A DNA stretch of 24,304 nt from JALYUA01 sp038229875 (GCA_038229875.1 JBBROA010000066.1:1-24304); one strand, 5' to 3'; positions 6,712 to 15,444 are shown, counted from the stretch's first letter. Numbers and translations: made by a program. The notes: generated from the letters alone by a model not told the origin.

Positions 6712-7140
6712 TCAGGACTCCTCTCGAAATCGGGCCAGGGGCGCCACGATCTCATCGGGCGCGCGGCGAGGCCTCCCGTCGGGGTCGGCGAACACGTGCC
6801 GCGTTCTGCCGTCCGCGAGCCGCACGCCGTCCGGCCCGAGGATCTCGTACGCGAACGCGAGCCCCCGACCCGAGAGCTCGGGCATGCGCGTCTGGATCCG
6901 GATCTCGTCGTCGTAACGCACCGAGCGCCGGTAGGTGCACTCGACCCCCGTGACGAGGATGAGCAGCCCCGCCTCCTCGATTTTCCGGTACGGAAGCCCC
7001 GCCGCCCGGCAGAACTCGGTGCGGCCGATCTCGAACCAGACGATGTAGTGGGCGTGGTACACGATTCCCATCCGGTCGGTCTCGGCATACCGGACCCGGA
7101 TGCCGGTTTCGACGACGCGGAGAGCGGGCGCGCCGGTCAA
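6712..7140 (-). CDS. ybgC: YbgC/4HBT-type acyl-CoA thioesterase
   Basis: 142 aa hotdog protein. The N-terminal signature RYAETDRMGIVYHAHYIVWF contains D22, the expected catalytic aspartate, and H29. YbgC enzymes hydrolyse short-chain or phospholipid-linked acyl-CoA thioesters. In many proteobacteria ybgC opens the tol-pal operon; here it instead overlaps coaD by three bases with a TTG start at 7140 and lies about 8.3 kb from tolQ on the other strand. The TTG start is inferred from the tight TTGA junction; a later GTG near residue 9 or 10 would also keep the whole domain. Confidence 0.88.
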   Translation of the reverse strand: MTGAPALRVVETGIRVRYAETDRMGIVYHAHYIVWFEIGRTEFCRAAGLPYRKIEEAGLLILVTGVECTYRRSVRYDDEIRIQTRMPELSGRGLAFAYEILGPDGVRLADGRTRHVFADPDGRPRRAPDEIVAPLARFREES

Positions 7141-7616
7141 AACTTGCCGACCAGGCGCCGCAGGACGGGATCCGGAACGAGGCCGCGCACGTCGGCGCCG
7201 AGCCGGGCCACTTCCTTGACGAGACGGCTCGAGACGTACGAATACTCCTCCTTCGCCATCAGGAACACGGTCTCGACCCCGGGAGCGAGCCGCCGGTTCA
7301 TCAAGGCCATCTGGAGCTCGTACTCGTAGTCGGAAACCGCGCGCAGTCCCCGGACGATCAGAGTCGCTCCCTTCTCGCGCGCGAAATCGACGAGCAGCCC
7401 CTGGAAGGAGAGGACGGGCGTCGACGGATCGTCGCCGACGATCTCGCGGATCATCTCGAGGCGCTCGGCGATCGAGAAGAGCGGAGTCTTGACGTCGTTT
7501 TCGAGGATCGCGACCACGACCCGGTCGGCGAGACGGCGGGCCCGGGACAGGATGTCGAGGTGCCCGTTCGTCAGCGGGTCGAACGAACCCGGGTAGAGGG
7601 CCACGCGCTCGGTCAT
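7137..7616 (-). CDS. coaD: Phosphopantetheine adenylyltransferase
   Basis: 159 aa, the family norm. The nucleotidyltransferase motif is TNGH at residues 17-20 (YPGSFDPLTNGHLDI), and the C-terminal block EEYSYVSSRLVKEVA occupies the ISSTxxR-type position. CoaD joins ATP and 4'-phosphopantetheine to give dephospho-CoA, the penultimate step of coenzyme A synthesis, in the cytoplasm. The ATG overlaps the stop of the second permease gene (ATGA) and the stop overlaps the YbgC-like start, so it is embedded in the ABC-transporter transcription unit. Other bacteria often pair coaD with rsmD, which is not present here. Confidence 0.97.
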   Translation of the reverse strand: MTERVALYPGSFDPLTNGHLDILSRARRLADRVVVAILENDVKTPLFSIAERLEMIREIVGDDPSTPVLSFQGLLVDFAREKGATLIVRGLRAVSDYEYELQMALMNRRLAPGVETVFLMAKEEYSYVSSRLVKEVARLGADVRGLVPDPVLRRLVGKF

Positions 7617-8461
7617 CGGTTCACTTTCTCCGTCGTCGCTGCCCGAAGCCCTTCGGCGAGCAGATTATAGGCGGCGACGGTCACGAACAGGGCGACGCCC
7701 GGGAAGAGAGCGATCCACCACGCTTCGTCGATGTACGCCGGCGCAACCGCCAGGATCCCTCCCCAGGACGCCATCGGCGGGGGAAGCCCGACGCCGAGAA
7801 ACGACAGCGCCGCCTCGGCGAGGATCGCCCAGCCGACGCCGAACGCCGCGGAAACCAGGAGCGGGGGCGCGGCAACGGGAAGAAGGTGCCGCAGCAAAAT
7901 CCGCCGCGTCGTGGCGCCGGCCGCGCGCGCGGCCCGGGTGTAGTCGAGGTCCCGCGCTTTCAGGATCTCGGCGCGGGCGAAACGGGCGTCGCCGGGCCAG
8001 GTCGTCAATCCGATCGCCAGGATTACGGTCGCGGGCGAGGGCGGAAGAAAAGCGGCGAGCGCGAGCAGGAGAAACAGCACCGGAAAGCAGAGGACGACCT
8101 CGACGCCGCGCGAGAGGAGGAGGTCGGTCACTCCGCCGAACCAGCCGGCGGCGGCTCCGATCGCGAAACCCACCACGACCGATACGGCGGCAGCGGTCGT
8201 TCCGATGGCGAGCGAGATCGGCGTCGCGGCGACGACCCGCGCGAAGAGATCGCGGCCGAGGTCGTCGGTGCCGAACGGATGCGCGCGGGACGGCGCCAGG
8301 AGCCGCTCGTTCAGTCGGATGTCCGCGGCGCGGGCAGAGGCGAGAGGAGAAAGCGCGGCCACGACCCAGAGAAAGACGACCACCCCGAGCGCGACGCGGG
8401 CCGTGCCCGGGAGGGAGCGGCGGGGGCGCACCGGAAGAATGAAAGCCGGAATCGCGCTCAT
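7613..8461 (-). CDS. Peptide-type ABC transporter permease, DppC/OppC-like
   Basis: 282 aa. An N-terminal membrane segment (about 18-38) precedes a segment with HPFGTDDLGRDLFARV, typical of DppC/OppC, followed by about five further helices. The cytoplasmic EAA-like loop reads RAARAAGATTRRILLRHLLP, the contact site for the ATPase subunit. The ATG at 8461 overlaps the stop of the partner permease (ATGA), which rules out the long upstream in-frame extension lying inside that gene. It should form a heterodimer with the 8458-9429 product in the inner membrane. No ATPase gene occurs in the window. Confidence 0.92.
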   Translation of the reverse strand: MSAIPAFILPVRPRRSLPGTARVALGVVVFLWVVAALSPLASARAADIRLNERLLAPSRAHPFGTDDLGRDLFARVVAATPISLAIGTTAAAVSVVVGFAIGAAAGWFGGVTDLLLSRGVEVVLCFPVLFLLLALAAFLPPSPATVILAIGLTTWPGDARFARAEILKARDLDYTRAARAAGATTRRILLRHLLPVAAPPLLVSAAFGVGWAILAEAALSFLGVGLPPPMASWGGILAVAPAYIDEAWWIALFPGVALFVTVAAYNLLAEGLRAATTEKVNR

Positions 8462-9429
8462 CCGATCGTTCCGTCGCGCACGCGCGGATCGACCGCGGCC
8501 CCCGCGATGTCGGCGGCGAGGGTCAGGACGAGAGTCGCGACCGCGCCGAGCAGCGAGAGGGCGAGGACGACCGGATAGTCGCGCGACAGGATCGAGTCGA
8601 AATACAGGCGCCCGAGGCCGGGCCACGCGAAGATCTTCTCGATGATGACGCTTCCCGAGAGAAGCCCGGGGAGCACCAGCCCGAGGAGAGTCACGAGGGG
8701 AAGCAGCGCATTTCGGAACGCGTGCTTCCAGAGCGCTTCGCGGCGGGACAGCCCCCGGGCCCGCGCCGCCAGGACGTAGTCGGCGTTGCGGGTCTCGGCG
8801 ACACTCGCGCGGATCAGGCGCGCGTAGAACGCGAGCGATCCATAGGTCAGGCAGACGACCGGCAGAACGAGGTGCGCAACCCGATCCGCAAGTCCGCTCC
8901 CGTCGGGGGAATCCGACGCCACGCCGTAGAGCGGCAGCCACTGAAGCCGCACGGAGAAGAGCGTCTGCAGGAGAAGCGCGGCCCAGAAGGCCGGTAACGA
9001 GTAGAGAGCGAAGAGGAGCGGCCCGGAGACGCGGTCGAGAGGACCGTCCGGCCGGCCGCCGGTGACCACCCCGAGCGGGACCGCGATTGCGAGCGTCAGA
9101 AGGAGAGCCAGACCGTTCAACAGCAGCGTGTACGGCAGGGCCTCGTCGATCCTGTCGAGAACCGGCCGGCGATCGACGAACGACTCCCCGAAATCGAGGC
9201 GCGCGACCCGGCTCACCCACTTGCCGAAGCGCTCCGGGAGCGGCCGGTCGAGACCGTACACTTTCCGCATCTCATCCGCGGCTCGTTGCGACATGCGCCT
9301 CCCGGATTCGCCGCCGGCGGCGCTCATCGGACTTCCGGGCGCGAGGTGCAGCAGGAAGAACACGAGGACCACGATGCCGGCGAGCGTGGGGATCGCGAGG
9401 AGCAGGCGCCGCACGATGTATCGCGTCAA
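8458..9429 (-). CDS. Peptide-type ABC transporter permease, DppB/OppB-like
   Basis: 323 aa. It begins with the typical MTRYIVRRLLLAIPTLAGI and contains the block VYGLDRPLPERFGKWV, both characteristic of DppB/OppB. Six hydrophobic segments are visible, and the EAA loop reads ADYVLAARARGLSRREALWK. The start is a TTG (9429) overlapping the stop of the binding-protein gene (TTGA), with GGGGAGAGG a few bases upstream as ribosome-binding site. The upstream reading frame inside the binding-protein gene is spurious. Together with the DppC-like partner it forms the transmembrane channel for an oligopeptide, nickel or similar solute. Confidence 0.92.
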   Translation of the reverse strand: MTRYIVRRLLLAIPTLAGIVVLVFFLLHLAPGSPMSAAGGESGRRMSQRAADEMRKVYGLDRPLPERFGKWVSRVARLDFGESFVDRRPVLDRIDEALPYTLLLNGLALLLTLAIAVPLGVVTGGRPDGPLDRVSGPLLFALYSLPAFWAALLLQTLFSVRLQWLPLYGVASDSPDGSGLADRVAHLVLPVVCLTYGSLAFYARLIRASVAETRNADYVLAARARGLSRREALWKHAFRNALLPLVTLLGLVLPGLLSGSVIIEKIFAWPGLGRLYFDSILSRDYPVVLALSLLGAVATLVLTLAADIAGAAVDPRVRDGTIG

Positions 9430-11168
9430 TGCCCTCTCCCCGGCGTCTTTGGCGGGGGCGCGCCGCCGCCGCCATCCTCCGCCCACCAGCCGATCGGTCC
9501 CGGCCAGACGCCGAACAGTCCGAGAGGCGAGCTGACGAGCCCGCGCACCCGGTTGCGAAACCCGAACTTCTGAGAGGAGGTCGCGACGAAGACCACCGGG
9601 GCGTCGTCGCGGAAGATCCGGTGCAGCCGGTGGTACGTCGCGTTGCGCCGGTCGACGTTCGGTTCCCGGCGCGCCGCATCCATCAGCCGGTCCGCCTCCG
9701 CGTTCCGGTAAAACCCGCTGTTCAAACCCTGCGGAGGCCACTGAGTAGAGTGCCAGTAAGGGTAGGGATCCGGGTTCGGGTCCGAGGCCGACCACGCGAG
9801 AGAGGCGGCCTCGAAGTTGCCCGCGTCGACGCGCTCGGTGAACGACGCCCATTCTAGCGAGCGGAGGCGCGCGTGGATCCCTGCCCGTGAGAGCTCAGCC
9901 GCGAACGTTTCGTCTATCTGGCGCCCGGTCGTCGTTCCCGAAGAGACGAGGAGATCGAAAACGAACTCACGTCCGGCGCGGTCCCGCGTCCCGTCCCCGT
10001 TGGTGTCCCGCCATCCCGCGCCGTCGAGCAGCGCGGCGGCTGCCGCCGGATCGTACGGCAGTGGAGGGACGGAGGGGTCGTAGGCGGGCGAATCCGGCGC
10101 CCAGGGGCCCGAGATGATCCGCGCGGAGCCGCGAAAAAGGCCGCGGACGATCCCCGCGCGATCGAGGAGCATCGTGAGCGCCCTCCGCACCGCCGGATCG
10201 GAAAAGAGCGGCGACCGGTTGTTCAATGCGATGTAATTCCAGCCGAGGTCGTAGTACTCGACCATCCGGCAGCAGGAGCGAAAGGCGGGGTCCGAGACGG
10301 CGCGCTGCCGGCCCGATGTGTCGAGCCGCGTCTCGTCCACCCCGCCGCCGGTCAGTGCGCGATAGCTGACGGAGTCTTCCGGCAGGACCTTGAAGACGAC
10401 CCGGTCGAAATGTCCGCGAGGGCCCCAGGCTTTCGGGTTGCGCTCCAGCACGATCTCGTCCTGGGCGCGCCACGACGCGAGCCTGTATGGTCCGTTCGCG
10501 AGCGGCGCGCGATTGTCCGGCGCACGCAGGAAGTCGATACCCGAGAAGCGCCGCTGCGGCAGGACCGGGAGAACGAACGCCATCGCCCGGTACGCGTATG
10601 GCTCGCGAAAACGGGCCGTGAACGACCGCTCCCCCGACGCTTCGACCGAGACGAGCCCGTCGAAAACAGACTTGAACACCGGCGACGGCACGTGGGGATC
10701 AACGATCGAGCGGATCGTGAAGACCGCGTCCGCCGCTGTGACGGGCAGACCGTCTTCCCAGACCGCGTCTTTCCGGATGGTGAAGGTGTATGACCGCCCG
10801 TCCGCCGACACCGCGTAACTTTCCGCGAGACCCGGCACGAGCTGCATCCGCGAATCGAAATCGAGCAGGTTGCGCGAGACGTACTGGAGCACCTCCTGCT
10901 CCGGGGCGCCGGACTGCATCACGGCGTTCAAAGTCGCCGGATCGCCGAGGAGCCGGCGCCGGAGCGTGCCTCCCTCCCGAGGCGTGCCGAGGAGCGACTC
11001 GTCGAGATAGCCGAGGAGCGACGGAGAGGCGGGAGCGCGAGAAGATTTTGCGGCACGCGCCGTTCGACCGGCGGGAGCCGCGGCGCCCGTCCGGTCCCGG
11101 CAGGCCGGAGCGAAGCAGAGCGCGGCCAGAGAGACCCGGGCCAGAGACCCGGCGAGGCGCATCTTCAC
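9426..11168 (-). CDS. Family-5 solute-binding lipoprotein (DppA/OppA-like)
   Basis: 580 aa from the GTG at 11168; the ATG at 11162 gives 578. The N-terminus is a lipoprotein signal with APAC as lipobox (Cys23 from the GTG). Family-5 features follow: the NPKAWGPRGHFDRVVFKV block, LNNRSPLFSDPAVRRAL and PYDPAAAAALLDGAGW. The protein should capture oligopeptides or similar ligands in the periplasm and deliver them to the two permeases encoded immediately downstream. CATAAT ends nine bases before the GTG, so the message may start almost at the GTG; GAGGA precedes the ATG by eight bases but could lie outside the transcript. The start choice therefore depends on the true transcription start. Confidence 0.93.
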   Translation of the reverse strand: MKMRLAGSLARVSLAALCFAPACRDRTGAAAPAGRTARAAKSSRAPASPSLLGYLDESLLGTPREGGTLRRRLLGDPATLNAVMQSGAPEQEVLQYVSRNLLDFDSRMQLVPGLAESYAVSADGRSYTFTIRKDAVWEDGLPVTAADAVFTIRSIVDPHVPSPVFKSVFDGLVSVEASGERSFTARFREPYAYRAMAFVLPVLPQRRFSGIDFLRAPDNRAPLANGPYRLASWRAQDEIVLERNPKAWGPRGHFDRVVFKVLPEDSVSYRALTGGGVDETRLDTSGRQRAVSDPAFRSCCRMVEYYDLGWNYIALNNRSPLFSDPAVRRALTMLLDRAGIVRGLFRGSARIISGPWAPDSPAYDPSVPPLPYDPAAAAALLDGAGWRDTNGDGTRDRAGREFVFDLLVSSGTTTGRQIDETFAAELSRAGIHARLRSLEWASFTERVDAGNFEAASLAWSASDPNPDPYPYWHSTQWPPQGLNSGFYRNAEADRLMDAARREPNVDRRNATYHRLHRIFRDDAPVVFVATSSQKFGFRNRVRGLVSSPLGLFGVWPGPIGWWAEDGGGGAPPPKTPGRGH

Positions 11169-11177
11169 GATCCTCGC

Positions 11178-11183
11178 ATTATG
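11178..11183 (-). promoter_or_regulatory. -10 hexamer CATAAT of the ABC-coaD unit
   Basis: On the minus strand CATAAT matches five of six consensus bases and ends nine bases before the GTG at 11168. The expected transcription start falls within a few bases of that codon. CTGCAA, 16 bases further upstream, is a weak -35 candidate. Confidence 0.45.
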
Positions 11184-11198
11184 AGGCGGCGCGCTTCG

Positions 11199-11230
11199 GT
11201 TGCAGGGTTGAGATGTTGAGATGTTGAGAG
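11199..11230. repeat. 8-bp tandem array upstream of the ABC-coaD unit
   Basis: Four octamers: GTTGCAGG, GTTGAGAT, GTTGAGAT and GTTGAGAG. The array lies in the 97-bp gap between the beta-propeller gene stop (11266) and the binding-protein start (11168), overlapping where a -35 region for the latter would be. Confidence 0.75.
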
Positions 11231-11265
11231 CGCGGCAGCGCGGGTTCGACGCGGAAACCGGCGAG

Positions 11266-13452
11266 CTACTTCTCCGAAAGCGTGAAGCTCGCGGCCGCGA
11301 CGTTCCGGGACGCGTCGGTCACGCGGATCAGCAGAAATCCTCCGCGCAGCTTCGCGTCGAGAGGGATCACATAGGACTCCTGCATCGAATCGGAAAGGCC
11401 GTCCTTGGGCTCGACCCGCACCCACTCCTTCGAGTCGACGCTGTACTCGGCTTCCAGGATCGGCGACGCGGCGTCCGTCGCTTCGAATTCAAACGTCGAG
11501 CCGTTCGACCCGATCCGGCGGATCACGGGTGGCGTATTGTCGACACGAACCGGCGAGGAGTCCCTCGACCCGGTCTTCTTCTCTTCGGGATTCGCCTCCG
11601 CGTCCGACGCGATCAGCCGAAAAACGTAGTCCCCGTCGGGAAGAGAGGTCGTGTCGAAAGAGTAGAACGTCTCCTTCAGGTTCCGGCGCAGCGGCATCCA
11701 ACGGGTGGACGAGAGCGGCCGAAATTCGATGTCGTACGACAGGATGTCGGAGTCGGCGTCGGTGGCGCGCCACGTCAGCGTGCGGTAACCCTTCCGGAGG
11801 AGGCGACGCGGAGCGCCTTCCGCCCGCGGCTCCTCGAGGCTCGTGAAGATGCCCTTCTCGTCCGGCGCGGTGGTCTCGAAGATGTTGGAGCCGCCGGACG
11901 CGGACCGGGCGTAGACCTCGTTCGGAGGGAGCGCGGTGAACGTGTCGACCGCGGGGGCCGCGTTGCGGTTGCGGTAAGCGGCTTCGATGCGGCGGACCGC
12001 CGGGACCCGGGCGCCGTCACTGCTCATGCGAACCTTGATCTGCATGTACCGCGCGGCGGGCGCGGGGTTCCGGTCGGCGCGCTGGCGCTCGGCGAACGGG
12101 GTCCACGGGCTCCACGTGTTGTCGGGCGCCGACGACTCACCGGAACGAAACGCGAACTCGACGCGCGTTCCCGCCGGGACGTCGCCTTCCCAGCGAAATG
12201 CGCCGAAGCGGCTGGTCCTGCCGGTGTCCTTCACCGCGGAGACCCATTCGCCCGTTCGGGCGCCGGCGGTCAGCCGGTAAACGCCCGTCGCGGAGTTCGT
12301 GCCGATCAAGTCTCCTCCGACCGCGGTCACCTGCTTTTCGTCGAAGGTGCGCTCCAGCGCCGACCTGCCGATCGCGACCCGGTACAGCTTCCCGTTCGGG
12401 CCGGTCGAAGCGAGCACCGACGCCGGGTCGGTGTCCGGCGACAGCCCGAACACGAGCTCGGAGGAGCTGCTCCACACGGGCCGGGCGGGCTCCCCTTCTT
12501 CGAACAGCAGGACCTCGGACGAATACCCCGACTTGGACGACGCCGAGGTCGGCGGCGCCAGGCGCGGTGTCGAGACCGAGACGGTGACTTCCGCCTTTTC
12601 CTTCCCGTCGTCATCGCGCGCGCTCGCCGTTTTGGACGCCGGCGTGGCTGGAGTCGCGGACGGCGCCGAAATCGGCTCAGAGCTCGACGAGGAGGCGTCG
12701 GACGATCCGGCCGCGACCCACACGCGACCGTCGCCGCTCGACGCGATCGCCGTCACCTCCGACTTGGACGAGTCGTACATCGTCGAGACCGCGCCGGAGG
12801 AATCGATGCGGAGGACGAGCCCGGACCCCGACGTGCCGGCCCACACGCGGTGGCGCGAGTCCGCGTAGAGAGTCCGGACGTGCGCGTCGGGGGTCGTGTG
12901 GATGCGCTCGCCCTTCAAAGACGCCGAGACGCGGTGGATCTCCCCGGGAAGCCCGGTGCCGACGTAGAGCCGGCCTTCCGAAAAGGCGAGAGCCCAGACG
13001 TACCGCGCGCCGGAGGCGTAATAGAGGACGGGCTTGCCATCCTCGATACGGTAGACGTTTCCTCCCGGCGAACCGCCGGCGTAGATCGCGCCGTCCGGCC
13101 CGACGGCCAGCGCTGTCACTTCCTTTTCGGTCAGCGTCGCCAGAGTGTCGACCTTCCCGGCGCCCGAGACGCGGAGGATCCGGCCGTTGTCGCCGGTCCC
13201 GACGAATGACGTTCCGTCGCGGCCGGAAACCACCGCAAAGAGCGAGGCCTCGGAGATCCCTTCCACGCGCTGTGTCGAGCGGGAAAGGACCAGGGAGCCG
13301 TCGATCGTGACCGCGATCCCTCGCGCTTCTCCGAGCGAGAAATCCGAGCTCGAGTCCGACACCCAGATCCGAGTCGCGGCTCCGAACGCGGTCGAGGCCC
13401 CCGCTGCGAGCGCGCACACCACCATCGCGCCGAATCGTAATCGCAGCCTCAT
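11266..13452 (-). CDS. Secreted beta-propeller protein with C-terminal Fn3/Ig-like domains
   Basis: 728 aa. A Sec signal peptide (MRLRLRFGAMVVCALAAGAS, cleavage near AFGA) opens the protein. Residues about 30-340 contain repeated propeller-blade phrases such as DGTSFVGTGDNGRILRV, DGAIYAGGSPGGNVYRI and GRVWVAAGSSD, interrupted by a Ser-rich low-complexity insert. A beta-sandwich region follows (VPAGTRVEFAFRSGESSAPD), then an Fn3-like unit (SYDIEFRPLSSTRWMPLRR) and a final Ig-like unit (TPPVIRRIGSNGSTFEFEAT). It is probably periplasmic or surface-exposed and acts in binding or scaffolding; no catalytic motif was seen. The ATG at 13452 follows the S55-type gene by 7 nt and has GAGGT upstream. 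Reading frame upstream of it belongs to that gene's region and is spurious. Confidence 0.85.
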   Translation of the reverse strand: MRLRLRFGAMVVCALAAGASTAFGAATRIWVSDSSSDFSLGEARGIAVTIDGSLVLSRSTQRVEGISEASLFAVVSGRDGTSFVGTGDNGRILRVSGAGKVDTLATLTEKEVTALAVGPDGAIYAGGSPGGNVYRIEDGKPVLYYASGARYVWALAFSEGRLYVGTGLPGEIHRVSASLKGERIHTTPDAHVRTLYADSRHRVWAGTSGSGLVLRIDSSGAVSTMYDSSKSEVTAIASSGDGRVWVAAGSSDASSSSSEPISAPSATPATPASKTASARDDDGKEKAEVTVSVSTPRLAPPTSASSKSGYSSEVLLFEEGEPARPVWSSSSELVFGLSPDTDPASVLASTGPNGKLYRVAIGRSALERTFDEKQVTAVGGDLIGTNSATGVYRLTAGARTGEWVSAVKDTGRTSRFGAFRWEGDVPAGTRVEFAFRSGESSAPDNTWSPWTPFAERQRADRNPAPAARYMQIKVRMSSDGARVPAVRRIEAAYRNRNAAPAVDTFTALPPNEVYARSASGGSNIFETTAPDEKGIFTSLEEPRAEGAPRRLLRKGYRTLTWRATDADSDILSYDIEFRPLSSTRWMPLRRNLKETFYSFDTTSLPDGDYVFRLIASDAEANPEEKKTGSRDSSPVRVDNTPPVIRRIGSNGSTFEFEATDAASPILEAEYSVDSKEWVRVEPKDGLSDSMQESYVIPLDAKLRGGFLLIRVTDASRNVAAASFTLSEK

Positions 13453-13459
13453 GCGGACC

Positions 13460-15406
13460 TCACCAGATCGCGGGGACCACTTCGACGTGCAGGCGGACCG
13501 ACCCGGTGACCGGCACCGGCTGTTCGAGCGTCTCGGACTGGAGACGCACAAATCCGAGGTCCGGAGCCGAGGCCTCTCCCGGACCGCGATCGCGCAGGAT
13601 CGCCGTGACGGTGGGCGGCAGCGACGGCAGCGGCTCCCCCCCCACGATCGCACCGGGAGCGCGCCGGTAGGAGAGCAGGTTCAGGCTGTTCGCGGGACGG
13701 ATGCGCCCCAGGAAATCGAGCGCCTGGTCGAGCGACTGCGGATCGGGAGGCACGGCGGCGAGATCGTAGGCGGTCGCGGACGTCCCGTCGCCCACGAACA
13801 CGTTCAGCGTGCCGGGCGGCGTGTCGGCCGGGACCTTCAGCGTCATCACGACGCGCCGGCTGCTTCCCCGAAAGTCGACGAGGTCGACCCACACGGGCAC
13901 CTCTTCTCCCGGCCGGACCCGCTCCTTCCGAGCCTCGACGTGAACGACCCGCGCGCTCTGCAGGCGGTCGGAGTGGGAGATCTCGACGTCCATCCCGAGG
14001 ATCGTCAGGTCGCGAAATTCGTTCGCCATGAGGTAATTCGTCAGGACCGCGAGCGAGCTCACGGCCTCCTCTCGCGCCGACAGCCCCGAAAACACCGAGT
14101 CCCACCGGATGGTCCGGCCGGGCGTCCGGATCGTCGATTTCCACACCAGGGTCCGCTCGCCCGTGCGTTTCTCGAGAGTCGTGACCACGTTGTCGATCGC
14201 GAGCGCGGAGAGGATCGGCGTCAGCATCGAGTTGTGGACCGCTTCGAACCGGTACGTCTGCGGCGCGATGCCCGCGTCAGACGAGATGCGCAGCGTGATC
14301 GGCACCATCGGCGCGCGGGTGCCGAACGTCCCCAGAATGCCGGTCGAGCGGTCCTGGGTGATCGACCCGATCACCGGTCCGGTCGCCGCGAACTTGAACG
14401 ACCGGTAGAGAGAGGGGAAGACGGTCAGCACTTCCGCCTGCGTCATCGGCATCGAGACCGGTCCCATCGAGAGAAAGGGATGGCCGAACGCGAGGACCGA
14501 ATTTCCCTCGACCCACGTGACCGTGCCTGTCGCGGCGAGATCCATGTCGCCCGAGAGAAGCTGCGCGGCGACCGCCGATCCGGGCAGGAGCCCTGCGGCG
14601 GGAGCCGTTCCCGGGACCGGTCTGGCAGCCGGGCGCGCCGAAGCGCCCGACGGCGCGGCCATCCAGCCCGCCGCTTCGGCGACGCGATCGAAGAGCTTGC
14701 CGCCGACACCCCCGCCGGAGAACGACACGGGGATCGGCAGCGCCGCCATCCCCTCGGCAGGCCGGGCGCGGAGCGGCTGGACGAGCGACTCCATCTGTTC
14801 GCGAAAACGCCCGGAAGAAAAAGCCTGCATGAACGCGGCGGTGGTGATCGATCCCCCTCCGGCCGCGGGAGCTCCGCCGGCGGCGGAGGCCTGCGCGCCG
14901 GGAGCGGACCCTCCGATGGGCACGGGGGGGCCGGCGGGAGCGTGGCGGATGTCGAGCATGCTCTGGATCGGAGTGATGCCGCAGATCGCGTCCTTTGAAA
15001 AGGGCCAGCCGTAAGCGAGCGCGCCGACCAGGCGTCCTTCGACGTAGATCGGGCTGCCGCTCATCCCGGCGATGATGCCGGAACTCTCGAGCCCGGCGCC
15101 CGACACACGCGCGAGGATCAGGTCCTGCCGCGGCGCATACCGCTTCATCACGCCGAGAATCTGCACCTCGAACCGCTGGACGCCCTTGCCGTCGCCGAGA
15201 TCGGAGACGCCGTAGCCCTTCATCCCCGCGACGATTTTGTCGACTCCGAGCGTCTCGATCGGGGACGCGGGGATCGCCGCCGTCAGGGTCGCCGGACCAG
15301 GGTCGGCGAGGAGCGACGACGCGAGAAGCGCGGCGAGAGCGGCCACCCCGGCGACCGCGCGCGCGGACGCGGAGAGACCGTCGGCGCGTCGCGCGGGCTT
15401 GTTCAT
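13460..15406 (-). CDS. Secreted SpoIVB/S55-peptidase-type protein
   Basis: 648 aa. A signal peptide (hydrophobic core about 15-33) is followed by a domain with GMSGSP at 114-119 (Ser116 as presumed nucleophile) in SGIIAGMSGSPIYVEGRL, matching the S55 (SpoIVB) serine-peptidase motif. After an Ala/Gly/Pro-rich insert there is GTVTWVEGNSVLAFGHPF with His309, closely resembling the GTLT...ALGH segment that carries the catalytic His of SpoIVB. The rest (about 330-648) is beta-rich with an EVPVWVDLVDFRG block and no clear named domain. Long proteins of this kind are frequent in Acidobacteriota; their substrates are not known to me. The ATG at 15406 was chosen for the best signal peptide; a GTG four codons earlier or the ATG at 15439 are alternatives. 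Confidence 0.8.
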   Translation of the reverse strand: MNKPARRADGLSASARAVAGVAALAALLASSLLADPGPATLTAAIPASPIETLGVDKIVAGMKGYGVSDLGDGKGVQRFEVQILGVMKRYAPRQDLILARVSGAGLESSGIIAGMSGSPIYVEGRLVGALAYGWPFSKDAICGITPIQSMLDIRHAPAGPPVPIGGSAPGAQASAAGGAPAAGGGSITTAAFMQAFSSGRFREQMESLVQPLRARPAEGMAALPIPVSFSGGGVGGKLFDRVAEAAGWMAAPSGASARPAARPVPGTAPAAGLLPGSAVAAQLLSGDMDLAATGTVTWVEGNSVLAFGHPFLSMGPVSMPMTQAEVLTVFPSLYRSFKFAATGPVIGSITQDRSTGILGTFGTRAPMVPITLRISSDAGIAPQTYRFEAVHNSMLTPILSALAIDNVVTTLEKRTGERTLVWKSTIRTPGRTIRWDSVFSGLSAREEAVSSLAVLTNYLMANEFRDLTILGMDVEISHSDRLQSARVVHVEARKERVRPGEEVPVWVDLVDFRGSSRRVVMTLKVPADTPPGTLNVFVGDGTSATAYDLAAVPPDPQSLDQALDFLGRIRPANSLNLLSYRRAPGAIVGGEPLPSLPPTVTAILRDRGPGEASAPDLGFVRLQSETLEQPVPVTGSVRLHVEVVPAIW

Positions 15407-15444
15407 TGTCGTCACAACCGCCTTTCTTCCGCGGCGCATTCCCT

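Noticed and set aside
8462..9220. N-terminal extension of the DppC-like permease
   Set aside because: It overlaps the DppB-like gene in another frame; the ATGA junction at 8458-8461 marks the true start.
11221..13209. 662-residue plus-strand open frame opposite the beta-propeller gene
   Set aside because: It is very Arg-rich with no recognisable domain and lies antisense to a gene with a signal peptide and propeller repeats. Long antisense open frames are expected at this GC content.
13145..14998. 617-residue plus-strand open frame opposite the S55-type gene
   Set aside because: Arg/His/Asp-rich composition, no motif, and it spans the junction of two real minus-strand genes.
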